Shown here piece by piece: positions 12,301 to 22,035 of a stretch of DNA of 64,000 bases. Position 1 is the first letter of the stretch. Each line of letters opens with the position of its first letter. The DNA lies in the NCBI RefSeq assembly GCF_964340395.1, contig NC_135550.1, forward strand, positions 14,832,908 through 14,896,907, given 5' to 3'. This stretch comes from Glandiceps talaboti. Lineage: Eukaryota > Hemichordata > Enteropneusta > Spengelidae. Under the pieces are notes generated by a model that was not told the DNA's origin, searched no databases, and was given only the letters and a program-made list of their open reading frames with translations. The translations under genes and the position numbers were made by a program.

Positions 12301-12525
12301 AAATTCTTGGAAGTTGATCACATCTCCCATCACGGCTCATTGAGGGTTGTGAAGTCTGTATATGAATTGCCTCCTTGATCCCCTACTAATTACGTACCTC
12401 TGGTTTCCCTCCCCCTCTATTTAGGATCTTCAGCTAATGCGAACGTCACAACTCCAGCCCCTGGTGTACTACCACCCAGCTCTGCATTGGGACAGCAACT
12501 ACCACCCCCAGGCAATGGAACGTGA
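281..12525 (+). CDS. INO80: INO80 chromatin-remodelling ATPase, C-terminal part (six exons, 5' truncated by window)
   Basis: INO80 is the Snf2-family ATPase that slides nucleosomes as the motor of the nuclear INO80 complex. The exons 281-383, 3982-4070, 4622-4753, 8003-8129, 11435-11698 and 12425-12525 join in one open frame of 271 codons plus stop, and every internal junction has GT/AG and matching phase. The first exon encodes IQRMVISGGNFKPD, which in this family lies just after the C-terminal helicase lobe. Next come a charged stretch containing KERKRKREKYAQK, a Ser/Asp-rich part ending SAVPSPFSE, three GRP-type AT-hook-like motifs (visible residues about 174-207), and an Ala-rich block containing SAAAMAGA and YAAYG. 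I recognise this order from vertebrate INO80. The helicase domains lie off the left edge. The gene is convergent with the ChaC gene. Family assignment is firm; the exact C-terminus rests on the splice reading. Confidence 0.93.
384..3981. other. INO80 intron a-b
   Basis: AT-rich intron of about 3.6 kb. It contains one SINE copy (about 1860-2215) and several poly-A/T runs. The small open frames at 2319-2588 and 3240-3778 have no recognisable family and no splice support. I see no other gene. Confidence 0.8.
1860..2215 (+). mobile_element. tRNA-derived SINE, copy 1
   Basis: The head has an A-box-like GTTAGAGTGGCCGGC and a B-box-like GATTTGAGCCC, as in pol III promoters of tRNA-derived SINEs. 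The body contains TCCTTGGGCAAGATTTGAACC, TATAATTGGGGACCTGGTAG and GTAATAATTATAAAGCGCTT. It ends in an A/T-rich tail. A second copy with the same blocks in the same order lies at about 9365-9675. The AAGCGCTTTGAGC 3' block resembles conserved SINE tails of marine invertebrates; the family name is not determined. Confidence 0.75.
3982..4070 (+). CDS. INO80: INO80 exon b (basic, charged helix)
   Basis: It follows TTTGTAG and ends before GTACAA. The leftover T of the previous exon completes the first codon (Phe). The product is a highly charged likely helix, RQEERKKTEENNKAKERK followed by RKREKYAQK, matching the family's RQEE...KERKRKREKYA pattern. It ends in phase 0. Confidence 0.9.
4071..4621. 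other. INO80 intron b-c
   Basis: Intron of 551 bp, AT-rich, with no feature I can support. ACCCCGTGG...GGGTCTATG near 4431-4450 forms a small inverted repeat. Confidence 0.7.
4622..4753 (+). CDS. INO80: INO80 exon c (Ser/Asp-rich segment)
   Basis: The acceptor is CTTGTAG and the donor is GTAAGA. It encodes 44 residues ending LSLDSAVPSPFSE, which corresponds to the conserved SVDSAMPSPFSE of vertebrate INO80. Both ends are phase 0. Confidence 0.9.
5754..6106. mobile_element. MITE-like foldback element, TIR AAAGTGGCCATATG
   Basis: AAAGTGGCCATATGGATGAG at the left end pairs with CTCATATGGCCACTTT (6091-6106) at the right end. The centre holds a smaller palindrome, TTGTTATTGTATGTACAA, running on to TAACAA (5913-5936). 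It has no coding capacity, so it is a non-autonomous inverted-repeat element. A fragment with the same end, GCCATATGGATGAGGATT, occurs near 13847. Confidence 0.6.
6270..6386 (-). pseudogene. Non-LTR retrotransposon reverse-transcriptase C-terminus (relic)
   Basis: On the minus strand 38 codons read SLYPKTLPLWNALPQEVHCA and then PNTQAFKTALNATN, ending in a stop. The pattern LPLWNxLPxxV...AxxxxxFKxxL is the typical extreme C-terminus of Jockey/CR1-type LINE reverse transcriptases. The frame is broken by a stop just upstream (6390-6392), so this is a 5'-truncated dead copy, antisense within an INO80 intron. Confidence 0.7.
6904..6950. repeat. (AACCC)n short tandem repeat
   Basis: About six AACCC units at 6911-6940 with a degenerate right edge. 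It is not the animal telomere repeat (TTAGGG/CCCTAA). Confidence 0.85.
8003..8129 (+). CDS. INO80: INO80 exon d (ISVGSSE...DESSNDALVVVVDD)
   Basis: The acceptor is TTTATAG and the donor GTAAGT starts at 8130. The exon starts in phase 0 and ends in phase 1. It encodes FPQDESSNDALVVVVDD, the counterpart of the vertebrate LDESSSDMLVIVDD segment. A diverged tandem copy of its 3' part lies immediately downstream (8143-8240). Confidence 0.9.
8143..8240 (+). pseudogene. Decayed tandem duplicate of INO80 exon d (pseudo-exon)
   Basis: This stretch repeats 8041-8138, the 3' part of exon d plus its donor. Shared blocks in order include GGATTTC, TAGTAACGA, TGGTA, AATGATAGTAAC, ATGG and AAGTT. The copied donor reads GCAAGTT instead of GTAAGTT, indels break the frame, and the copy runs into stop TGA at 8231-8233. 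It is non-functional as an exon in the original frame. Confidence 0.75.
9365..9675 (+). mobile_element. tRNA-derived SINE, copy 2
   Basis: The blocks match copy 1: GAGTGGCCAG, a B-box-like GTTTGAACCG, TCCTTGGGCAAGATTGCAAC, CTGTATAATTGGGTACTCGG, CCCCAGGTAG and TAATAATTGTAAAGTGCTTT, then an A-rich tail. It is shorter in the middle than copy 1 and is in the same orientation within another INO80 intron. Confidence 0.75.
9707..9785. repeat. 79-bp near-perfect palindrome
   Basis: The left arm CATCAGTGCAGGAAGGT... pairs with the right arm ...ACCTTTCTGCACTGACG around a CAATTG centre. The arms differ by one base of length and a handful of substitutions, all transitions as far as I can align. It lies 30 bp past the SINE copy. 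It could be a tiny MITE or a transcribed hairpin. Confidence 0.75.
10084..10620 (-). other. Unrecognised 178-codon open frame antisense to INO80 intron
   Basis: This is the longest non-repetitive open frame that is not explained by ChaC or Delta. It has no domain I recognise, contains runs from A/T homopolymers (KKKS, FFFF), and ends in an AT-rich hydrophobic tail. It could be a worn transposon fragment or chance. I do not claim a gene. Confidence 0.2.
10685..10713. repeat. C-run / G-run hairpin
   Basis: A run of about 12 C is followed by TCAAAAA and a run of about 9 G, giving a small G:C hairpin. The tracts are slippage-prone. Confidence 0.6.
11435..11698 (+). CDS. INO80: INO80 exon e (AT-hook-like motifs and Ala-rich block)
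   Basis: The acceptor is TATATAG and the donor GTATTT starts at 11699. It encodes three basic GRP motifs (PGRPP, GRGRPR, PGRPGRPRKK), then an alanine-rich stretch with AAAMAGAMAGAAAAS and AAYAAYGFSFK. The Ala-rich block is a hallmark of animal INO80 C-termini. The GRP cores resemble AT-hooks, which bind the minor groove of AT-rich DNA; binding here is inferred. Confidence 0.9.
11699..12424. other. INO80 intron e-f
   Basis: Intron of 726 bp with no repeat or gene that I can support. Confidence 0.75.
12425..12525 (+). CDS. INO80: INO80 terminal coding exon
   Basis: The acceptor is CTATTTAG at 12417-12424. The codon split with exon e gives Gly, then SSANANVTTPAPG and a Pro/Gly-rich end, stop TGA at 12523-12525. 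The end is much shorter than the vertebrate C-terminus, so another splice choice or a further exon is possible. Confidence 0.75.
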
Positions 12526-12532
12526 TCAAAAG

Positions 12533-12591
12533 ATTGAGAGAGAGAGAGATTTAGAAAGAGAGAGAGAGAGAGACACACAGACAGACCGACC

Positions 12592-12630
<39 letters not shown>
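12533..12630. repeat. INO80: (GA)n then (GACA)n microsatellite in the INO80 3' UTR
   Basis: The GA tract starts about 8 bases after the INO80 stop codon and passes into GACA units. If the stop is right, this array is transcribed as the first part of the 3' UTR. Confidence 0.8.
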
Positions 12631-12888
12631 TACAAATGAAACTGTTAACAGAAAAATAGAAATCACTGAAATTTAATGACAAAAGGTGTATATATCTCTT
12701 GAGATAAAGCTATCATAATTTGCGTATGCAATGCTGTGTATTAGGGGTAGACAGAAACGGACGTGTAGATATGGAACATCATTATGAAACAAAAAACCAA
12801 GTATATAAGAAGGCATGGAAACAGGGCGTCATTTCTGAGATTCAAGTTGTGAATTTCAAAATGACTCTGGATGTAGGCAGATGTTCGC

Positions 12889-13020
12889 AATAAAATATTT
12901 ATTGAGATGAGACTTCGGATATTACCAGTAGTATTGGACAAGTAGTGTTACAGTCACAGACACAATATGTTTTTGGTTTCTTTACCTCCCATTACAGTGT
13001 TCCCTCTTCGGCTTAATAAA
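12889..13020 (+). promoter_or_regulatory. INO80: Candidate INO80 polyadenylation signals
   Basis: AATAAA occurs at 12889-12894 and 13015-13020, 364 and 490 bases after the INO80 stop. Either could end the transcript; a cleavage site cannot be chosen from sequence. Confidence 0.4.
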
Positions 13021-13251
13021 TGTACACATTCATAGTATTACCAATGTCATCAACTATCGCAATGAAATTGTGTTTTATGCAACTTATTGTGATGTATGTA
13101 TCAGTATTAATTATGGCTAAATGTGAAATAAATATACAGGGTCTGAAACATAATTGATTTTGATTTGGTCCTACATGTGTTCTTTACTCAGCTGAAGGTA
13201 ACTAAATAGAGTTGAAAATTACTTTAAAAATACTGTTCCTCATGTTTTCCA

Positions 13252-13699
13252 GGGGTGTGGTCAATTAGGCATGCCTGGGAAGCCTCAGGTTGGGGTACAC
13301 GACGTCATTGGGGAGCCTCGTGTCATGTGAAAATTGAAAACATTTCATTGCATTTGGGGTACCCCAGGGAAACATGCATTAAATCCATGATTCATGGTTG
13401 ATAAATTGGTCTGTCTTTCCAAATTATTTTAGACAATTTTGAAGTGAGAAATTAATTCCTTACTAAATATGGCGAGAGCTTCTCAAAATATGGCGTAATT
13501 CTTTCAGAATTGATAAAAGTAACCAATCATATGTCACTGCCCATCTTTGGGGTCAAGTCAGGTCAGTTCAATCCCCAAGCTGCCCCAGCTCCACGAGGAG
13601 AGTCGACTTGGGGGCACCCTCAATGACGTAGTAATCTAACACAATTTTGGAGACTTTGGTGCCTCGAGACTCCCAGGGTTACATAATTGAACGCACCCC
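13252..13699. mobile_element. MITE-like element, TIR GGGGTGYGKTCAATTA
   Basis: The left end GGGGTGTGGTCAATTAGG followed by CCTGGGAAGCCTC matches the reverse complement of the right end, GGGGTGCGTTCAATTATG followed by CCTGGGAGTCTC. That gives about 40 bp of terminal inverted repeat and a total of about 450 bp. No open frame is seen. Target-site duplications are not clear. Confidence 0.65.
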
Positions 13700-14966
13700 A
13701 GGATTACCCACATCAGCTGCCACACATTTTTATTTCTAAAATTTACCCAATCTCAAAAAAACCTTAGAGGGAACACTCATCAAATATTCAGAGAATTGAT
13801 GCGGACAGTTTGTGGTTGTGTAAATACTTGTACCTGCCATATGGATGAGGATTGGGTGTAAATGTGTAAAATGTGTAAACATATACCACGTATACCCCCA
13901 AGGTATACACACAGAGACAGGAAGTAGAGCGCCACCATGTGGCAAATTTTGGAAAGGCCTATTTTGATATCCATTTGACTTTTTCGAACATTTGTTTGCT
14001 GACCCCCTGATTTGTTTTCTTCATTTTAACTGAAACTTGGTTGAAGTTTTTGTGAAGAAAGTCACAGCGCTGAAAGTTTGAGTTTTATATATCCGAGGCA
14101 CATGGCACACTAACAGTAGCAACACAAGCCAAGCCATGGCTTGTGGCCACAATTATTTAATTTAAGACATGGACATTTAGTACAGTTTATAGAATGGAAC
14201 TGAAGTTATACTTTCTACCGGAGAGTGAAGTTCATGATTACTTCCTTTTTATACCAGTTGCACTTAGTAAGAAAATATGTGCCATGGCACTGGTAATGTT
14301 GTATTTGCACTCAACAGTTGAAATCTCCTTTCACGAAAACAAAATTCGGGGTACCTTTTTCTTTCATTTAGCCGTGTATCTCTCATCAAATATTGAATAC
14401 CTGTATTAGGAGACATGTCAGCCACAACTGAAAACAGAAATCTTTTATTTAAAAAAAAAAAAAAGTATTCATGTACAGACATCATGTTCTTTACAGTCTT
14501 GTAAATGTTATGTTTAACATACTGTTCACATAATCACATCAGTATGTGTCTTTCATGTTTTAAGAAGAGATTGAAAAAAAAATGATTCCTTAAATTAATC
14601 AAGAGAAGCTGAAAAGTGGAATTTCTTAGTTTTATATGAAAGTGACAAAGTTGCTTTTCCTTTTTTGAAGGTGATGCTAGAAAGCTATTTAAAAATGAAA
14701 TTTACATGTTTGATGTTTGCAAAAAAAAAGGAAATTGAAACCTGAGATTTTTTGTACATTGTATGAAGCAGCGTGGTAGTTAAGTTTGAAGGGATTGGGG
14801 GAGGCAGACAACATTTATGTGTTGGAAATAAAGTGTTTATTATCTATCAAGGACAGTGTAGTATTCAGTAGTTTCTTGTATCATTCATATCCCTATCTGA
14901 CTGACAGAGGGGTTAACTTCAGACTAATTGCTTGGGATAAAAAAAAATGGGGAAGGCCGTATTAGA

Positions 14967-15332
14967 AAATAGACATTTTCATACAACGGGTTCTGGAGAG
15001 TCATTTCATGATTTTACATCACATACAATTATTTGCAATTTCAGAGGAATATCAAGTTGATTGAATACATTATTCAATGGTTGATTGAACACCGAATATT
15101 CATGAGTATAAAATACTAATTAGTGTGAAACAGGTGTCATGAATATTCAGTGTTCAACCACTGAGTAATATTTTTCTGCAGTATCTCCCATGATGCAATA
15201 GCCCATAGCAATGATACCCTACAAAGACACAAACTCAACTTGATGTTTCTCTGAAATCGCAAATAATTGTAGGTAATGTAAAATCATGACATGACTCTCC
15301 AGGACCTATAGTTTATGAAAATGTCTCTATTT
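14967..15332. mobile_element. Foldback element with about 95-bp inverted repeats
   Basis: The left arm (about 14967-15060) contains TAGACATTTTCATA, CTGGAGAGTCAT, TCATGATTTTACAT and CAATTATTTGC. The right arm (about 15238-15332) contains the reverse complements of all of these in mirror order. Inner parts (GAATATTCATGA at 15103 and TCATGAATATTC at 15137) also pair, so nearly the whole element is self-complementary. It is non-coding. Confidence 0.8.
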
Positions 15333-15970
15333 CCTGGAGTGGGGTTCCCCTTTAACTTTGCCTCGGACCTTTGTGGCAACCCTTTCAAACTATTAAACAG
15401 ACAAAAATTGATCTTTGTTTGGTGTTCATTCACTTTGAAAACCATGTTGTACAACCTTGGATGAAAGCATAAGGCTACTATTTCAAAAGGAAAAAAAACT
15501 AATTTTTGAAAACTTCGAGTTGTAAAATGTTGATTCTCACCAGATGATAACTTTTTCCTGTCTTTGGAGTTTAACCCCCCCCCCCCAAAAAAAAAAACAA
15601 CAACAAACAAACAAAAAAAACGTGAAGAATAATCCCACTTTTTTCGTCGTAAATATACCCATGAAACGAGAAAACAACAATATCCTAGAAATTGTATTTT
15701 CACTTACTGCTATGTCGGATTTGTTAAAAATTATCAGTTTCTAAAAACGCCAACATTTCAAGATAGGGAGGTTGTTACTCTTGCAAGCCATTGCGCCCTC
15801 TTTGGTGAGAATTATGGCACACTCGTTTCCAAAAGGTACGTGGCCAGAATCATTAAGACGCCTTGAGAGTGAACATGTACGTGGTGATGTTAAACGTTAC
15901 TTTTCTCTTACTGAACTCAGTATACGTGGACAAACAACTATTTTCAAAATGATGGAAAGTACGTAAAGAT

Positions 15971-16140
15971 CAAAGTGGCACAGGCTGAGTTTATAAGCTT
16001 TTTGTACCCTCGATTAGACTATTCAAGTATAATTGTATTTATGTCGGTGCATGCCTTCGAAGGAATTACAAACTGTTCATTGTTAGCAGTTAGACAGGTG
16101 ATGGCATAATTGGCGTTTCCTCGACATTTTAGTATGCATG
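15971..16140 (+). repeat. Diverged dispersed repeat, copy A
   Basis: It starts AAAGTGGCACAGGCTGAGTT, then shares with copy B (17175-17360) the blocks TTATAA, TTGTA/TTTTT, GATTAGACT/GATTAAACT, GTCG(G/A)TGCATG and CTCGACATTTT in the same order. Confidence 0.55.
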
Positions 16141-17174
16141 TATACTACCACAATTACTTTATTGAATTGTTGATGTATTCTGCACAAACACCGAGTGTCA
16201 ATTAATGCTACTGGTATAGTGATCGTTAAGTATGCTTCAGTACGTAGAATACATGACGTACCTTTTATATACAGCAAAAAATTACCCCATAAAACGTAAA
16301 AAAATAAATAAATTTTTAAAAAATCGGTTTATACCTGCAGATATGGAGTTTGTTATGGCATTACCTCAATGGTCGCAACACTCGGACCAGCGTACTGAAT
16401 TGATACCCCTCAATAAACATAAACTTTGCATCACCACAGCAGCAGATGGTTTAGTACACGTAGTACTCGCGTACCCCACCACAATAATAATGCTATCTCG
16501 CTATCATAAACCATTTAGTCAGGATAATGAATAAATCATTGAGGTACGGTCAATGACCTCGTCTGTCCTTGCCCCCATGCCACCTAAACATAAAATAGCT
16601 TCCATTGCTATATTATCCCAATGCATAGAACCTAATCAGATTGGCGATATTTCATTCGCTTCTGGTGAATAGATTGATAAACAAATACATAATACTATTA
16701 ATTGACAGCTAGTAGCATAACAACGGGAATTTACATAAACGGTCGGTGAACCTTTTAATTGCTCTCCATTGACAGATTCGGATCGTTCTCCACTACCCAC
16801 ATACTAAGATTTTTTCATTAAGCTTGCATTCGTAAATTTTAAAAAGCTCCAAAGAATTTCAGAAAAAACTTGTAGGCAGAGAAATATATCGAAAACTATT
16901 TTAAATTGTAACGTTGTGCGTCACCTATCAGATTGCACATCGACACTACACTGGTAAAAGGTACAAACTCGGTCTAAGACTAGATTTCCTAGTTTGTCTT
17001 ACGTCTACTGATTATTGTTACAAATCATAAATTAGACCTGAAAATGATAAAAATAATTCATACTTCTGATAAGTACAGTTACTGTATTTGGTAATAGAAT
17101 CTTAGTTAGAGTACTATTTTTTTTCCCTTCGTCCTAAAATTCAACACACTAAGAAAATCGCTGGTTTCATCGTT

Positions 17175-17360
17175 AAAGTGGCACAAGCTGAGTTTATAAA
17201 TTTTTTACTCAAGTGAAAATACTGACATAAAACCTTGATTAAACTCTGATGATGATGATGGTAAATGTCGATGCATGTCTTCTATGATATTACAATTCGC
17301 TCTTCTGGCATTGTTGGAACAATTCATTGTGAAGTATAGGGAGTTGCTCGACATTTTTTT
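17175..17360 (+). repeat. Diverged dispersed repeat, copy B
   Basis: It starts AAAGTGGCACAAGCTGAGTT and follows copy A block by block with insertions such as a GATGATGATG tract. It is probably an old transposable-element pair; no coding remains. Confidence 0.55.
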
Positions 17361-19332
17361 TAATACGTATAATAAATTACGTCATCGCATCGTTTGTAAG
17401 TTATATCTTAAAGACCAGGTTTTTGAGTTCAGGGGGGGGGGGGGTGAGTTCAGTCATTTGCAAGCGATGGGTAAGTATAAATCAGTATTAAGTAGAATAC
17501 TACTAGTACCTTTTAAATATGCAATCCAAATTACGCTCAAAATCGTATAAACACAGCTTGTTCCTCTTTAATGTTATTTTACCATTGCTATCTAATACCC
17601 GGGATCAACAACAAAAAAATGAAATTATGAATATTTGCATATACTATTGTCACTGTTAACATAAATCAATTTACTGGGCTTAGTCATGGCGTACCGCTCT
17701 GGCAATGATCTTCGTTAATAGCCCGCATCGCCTCAGTTAACTTGTAAAGCCGCCAGCCTAATTTAAATCTTTTAGAAACAGACATCAGTGCGTTGCATAT
17801 TACAACTAAGTTATGCCAGAATGTCTGTATGAAATCCTAACGGAAAAATTTCTTTTCAACTGTACTTTCACTTGATAAAGTATTATTACGCTTATGTTTC
17901 CGCGAAAATAATTTTTTTTTCATGAATACATGAAATTTGTCACGTGACGAAAATAACTCGACCTGACAAAGAAATAGACAAACCGTTACATATTGATATT
18001 TACATCAGTCGACTCGATAATTCAGTCAGAGTTTATATATAGCTATAAAATGTACCCATGTTGTGCATTATAGTCCATCAGTCCGATATCACTAATACAC
18101 GATATCGCTAACTTAAAAAGTGCCAATAACTACCGATCTCTTCTCTTTGCTAATCACCACTGACTGATCAAACTACAACGGGTAACTCATTGACGCGGTC
18201 GTATTCCATTCCGGGCATGATTTCTCAATCGCATTTTCTTACAGACTGAGCGAGAGCAAGCTACAGGGGCATATCCCATGCGTAATTATTGCGCATGTCC
18301 GTTGTCATGGTGACGTCTAACAAATTTAACACAGAGTGCCCCCAACTGAGATGCTTACTGGCTGTATGTTGCCGACGTAATAGATATTGAATTATATCCC
18401 CTAAAACATTAATGTATGATCTACTAGTGAGGTGACGTACATCTAGTATAATTATTTACCAAATGCACACAACCCACGTTGCAGCAAATATGTATATTAC
18501 AGGATTAATCACAATATGAAATGTACATAAAAGTTGAAAAAAGTCATGTTGACTCAAAATGCGAAAAAAAACGTCCGTACAAGATAAAAAAAATGGAAGC
18601 GTACACCATTATTTTCACCATCGCATTACACATACAATAAAACATGACTGTCGCAACGGATGAAAGAAAATTCAAGACCCGATCTCCACAATTGGTGCTA
18701 ATTATCTCACACTTCAGTTTTACAATAAAGTCTTTATCCGTGCGGTGTAAATTGCACGGCTGCACTTCAAAACTACGTTACCGTGTTACACAATATGCGT
18801 AACAATTTTTGGGGTTTTTAATAACGAGATCAATTTCATCACTTGCAAAAACGTGATGATGATCAATTTCACAAGCTGTAAAACGTGATGACGCACAAAT
18901 CAACTCGCTATTACCAGCGCTATTAATTTGTTGTCTCAATGGAAAGGTCTTGGACTCGTTTCACAGCCTACGCCGTCAATCCCCAATTGAAGTGACTGTA
19001 AAGTCAACAAAAAAGTACATCATATAGTTCAATAACTGAACTTTTTTTGGGGTCAGATCGCAAATATTATTACTGTACATAATGTTGATGGTATACTATT
19101 ATAGTTAAAGGGCTCTTATAGCACGTTTAGCGAAAAACGTATGTTCTCGACGTGATTAAAGCACATAGCGGTGAAATAGAATCACTAAGGTTACGTATTA
19201 CATGTATGAGTTGAAGTGAATGACAAAAAGAGGGAGAGGGGACATGTAGACAGACAGAGATAGAGGAGAGGGAGTTGAGGGGAGGTCATGGCAGACAGCG
19301 ACATGCAGAGAGAGCGAAAGAGCCAGTGCAAT

Positions 19333-19335
<3 letters not shown>

Positions 19336-19417
<82 letters not shown>
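19336..19417. repeat. (GA)n microsatellite
   Basis: About 41 uninterrupted GA units. Confidence 0.95.
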
Positions 19418-19422
<5 letters not shown>

Positions 19423-20421
19423 TCATTGATAGTAATCGTACAGTACAAGGCTTTATGACTGTGAATTCGTTAAAAGGTGTCATCCATATTGACATTTTTC
19501 AGATAAATGACACGTGATATGTTATTATTTGAGTTTAGAAGCAACTTAGAATTAAGAGACGAGGGGGGCGTAGAATTTGTAATCAAACTCCAAAATAATA
19601 CAACCTATAGCTACATATCATTAAAACTGAACTTTTACACGAAAGCGACACTATTATAATTGTGGTGGTATAAATTCCACCGATGTATGTAAGAATTGTC
19701 ATGCACACGTTAATCATATCTAACTAATACTGGTATTTTTAACCAACTAAATTAACGTCTACGGAAAGACCTTGATGTGTATATAACATCGATACAATTT
19801 CTTGGCTGAAATGTATTTCTGTTGTATAGTAGTACATAACTACTTTAGTTAGTATTTTTAATTGCTTCCTTTAGTCTCCACTTAAAAAAAAACTGAAATA
19901 TAGATAATTAAGTGACACATCTTAATTAGGCGAACCATTCGCTGGTTTGTACAATGCAGTCGGACTTAGCCAATCGATGAAAAGTTACCATATTGAATCC
20001 ACCTCAATAAAATGTGATACATGTAAATACATAAAGAACATATATCAACTGAGATACAACTGTAAGCTAAGTATGTCGAAACTAATACATGTATATGTAC
20101 ATTTCACCTTTGTATGTCTCAGCTGTTGAAATATATTTGCAGTGACAGTTTTCTACATCGTCAGTGTTTACGTACATTATATTAGAGCCATTACGCAAAT
20201 GTTGAAGTAGTTCGTTAACCTTGAGTTTTTGATTCAATTATATTAGCGTCACAAAGTTGTAATGTTTCATTGGCATATTTTATAACTGGTGAATGTGACG
20301 TCAAAGTGTGGACATTGATGACTTCCTTCTTCGAAAAGAATAATAAAATATTACGAGCATTTTTATGTTGTATCATTTATATACCCCAAGAAAAAATCCC
20401 CCACCGCCACCAGCAACACTA
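19418..20421. other. Intergenic, no gene seen
   Basis: AT-rich unique sequence with one palindromic CRE (TGACGTCA at 20296-20303). Nothing else can be supported. Confidence 0.7.
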
Positions 20422-20962
<541 letters not shown>

Positions 20963-21335
20963 CAACAACTAAACAATCTTGCGAAGCAACAAATAAACTG
21001 ACGGTTGACCAACAAGCGCGATATTGCACATACACAAAAATGAGATAGCTGTTTACGACCGACTCTAGGTAGAGAGTAGCTATGCTATTTAACACAGGGC
21101 AGTGTACATAGTTGAGGGAAAATAGCGTGTGTTGAGTTGATGTGTATTTTACTTTGATCTGATTGTTGGTATGATAGGTATTAATGGAATGAACATAACT
21201 GAAACTAATGTTGATATCATTTCCTGTTATCAAGCTACCAATGACCTGTTCAAATCATTACCTCGTGTTGACGGCATCACGATATATACAATATGTTACG
21301 TCTGGTAATGATATTAACTCGATGTCGTTATGAGT
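20963..21335. other. Intergenic, no gene seen
   Basis: Unique AT-rich spacer between two arrays; nothing supported. Confidence 0.7.
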
Positions 21336-21337
21336 GA

Positions 21338-21556
<219 letters not shown>

Positions 21557-21590
21557 GTTTAGTTGTGTACAGTACAGGTCGATGTATTTT

Positions 21591-21665
21591 GAGTCTGTTT
21601 ACATCGAGATCTGTGATTTCGGTTCGCTGTCTCGTTGTCTCACAGATCGCGATGTAAACAGACTC
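21591..21665. repeat. Inverted repeat, 26-bp stem with 23-nt loop
   Basis: GAGTCTGTTTACATCGAGAT at the left continues to 21616 and pairs with 21640-21665 with a single mismatch. It lies 36 bp past the compound microsatellite. Confidence 0.85.
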
Positions 21666-21881
21666 ATATATTTTAGATTTATATTGCAGGGCTGTTCTAA
21701 ACTTACGTCCTGTATTTGAATGCTGTGTGTTTTACGTACATCTCGACAAAAAAATGTTTAACCCGTCTACTTTCTACTCCACTCTGTGTCAAAGGTGCAA
21801 TGAAAACATGACATTTATGAAACTGACGTAAGAAAGAGTTCAATTACATCTTAATAATAACGAACATTATATTGAAAACAG

Positions 21882-22035
21882 GGACTTCTCGAGAGATACA
21901 GATGCCAGCAACTATCGTGCTGTACGTGACAGCAGTCAACCTGCCTCAGATGTTATTAGTCGCATCTCTAACCACCCATATCTTCAAAATTACCTGGGAA
22001 CGCCAGACGACAACGTGCTCACGAGGATTAATTAA
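21882..22035 (+). CDS. Possible orphan terminal exon (unrecognised protein)
   Basis: After an acceptor-like ATTGAAAACAG the sequence reads 50 codons of balanced, polar composition, beginning DFSRDTDASNYRAVRDSSQ and later SRISNHPYLQNYLGTPDD, to a TAA at 22033-22035. AATAAA follows at 22149-22154. This looks more like coding sequence than its surroundings, but I find no upstream exon on this strand and recognise no family. It could be the last exon of an unseen gene, a pseudogene scrap or chance. Confidence 0.3.

Larger units (their letters stand above)
12631..19330. other. Intergenic region right of INO80
   Basis: No gene is supported. It holds two foldback elements (13252-13699 and 14967-15332), a fragment of a third (near 13847), a diverged direct-repeat pair (15971 and 17175) and a 34-bp tandem duplication (about 18820-18887). 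Short open frames at 15772-15966 and 16232-16534 look like chance. Confidence 0.7.

Noticed and set aside
15772-15966. Possible exon ending before a GTACGT donor
   Set aside because: Some codons look plausible, but no acceptor, no family and no partner exon could be found.
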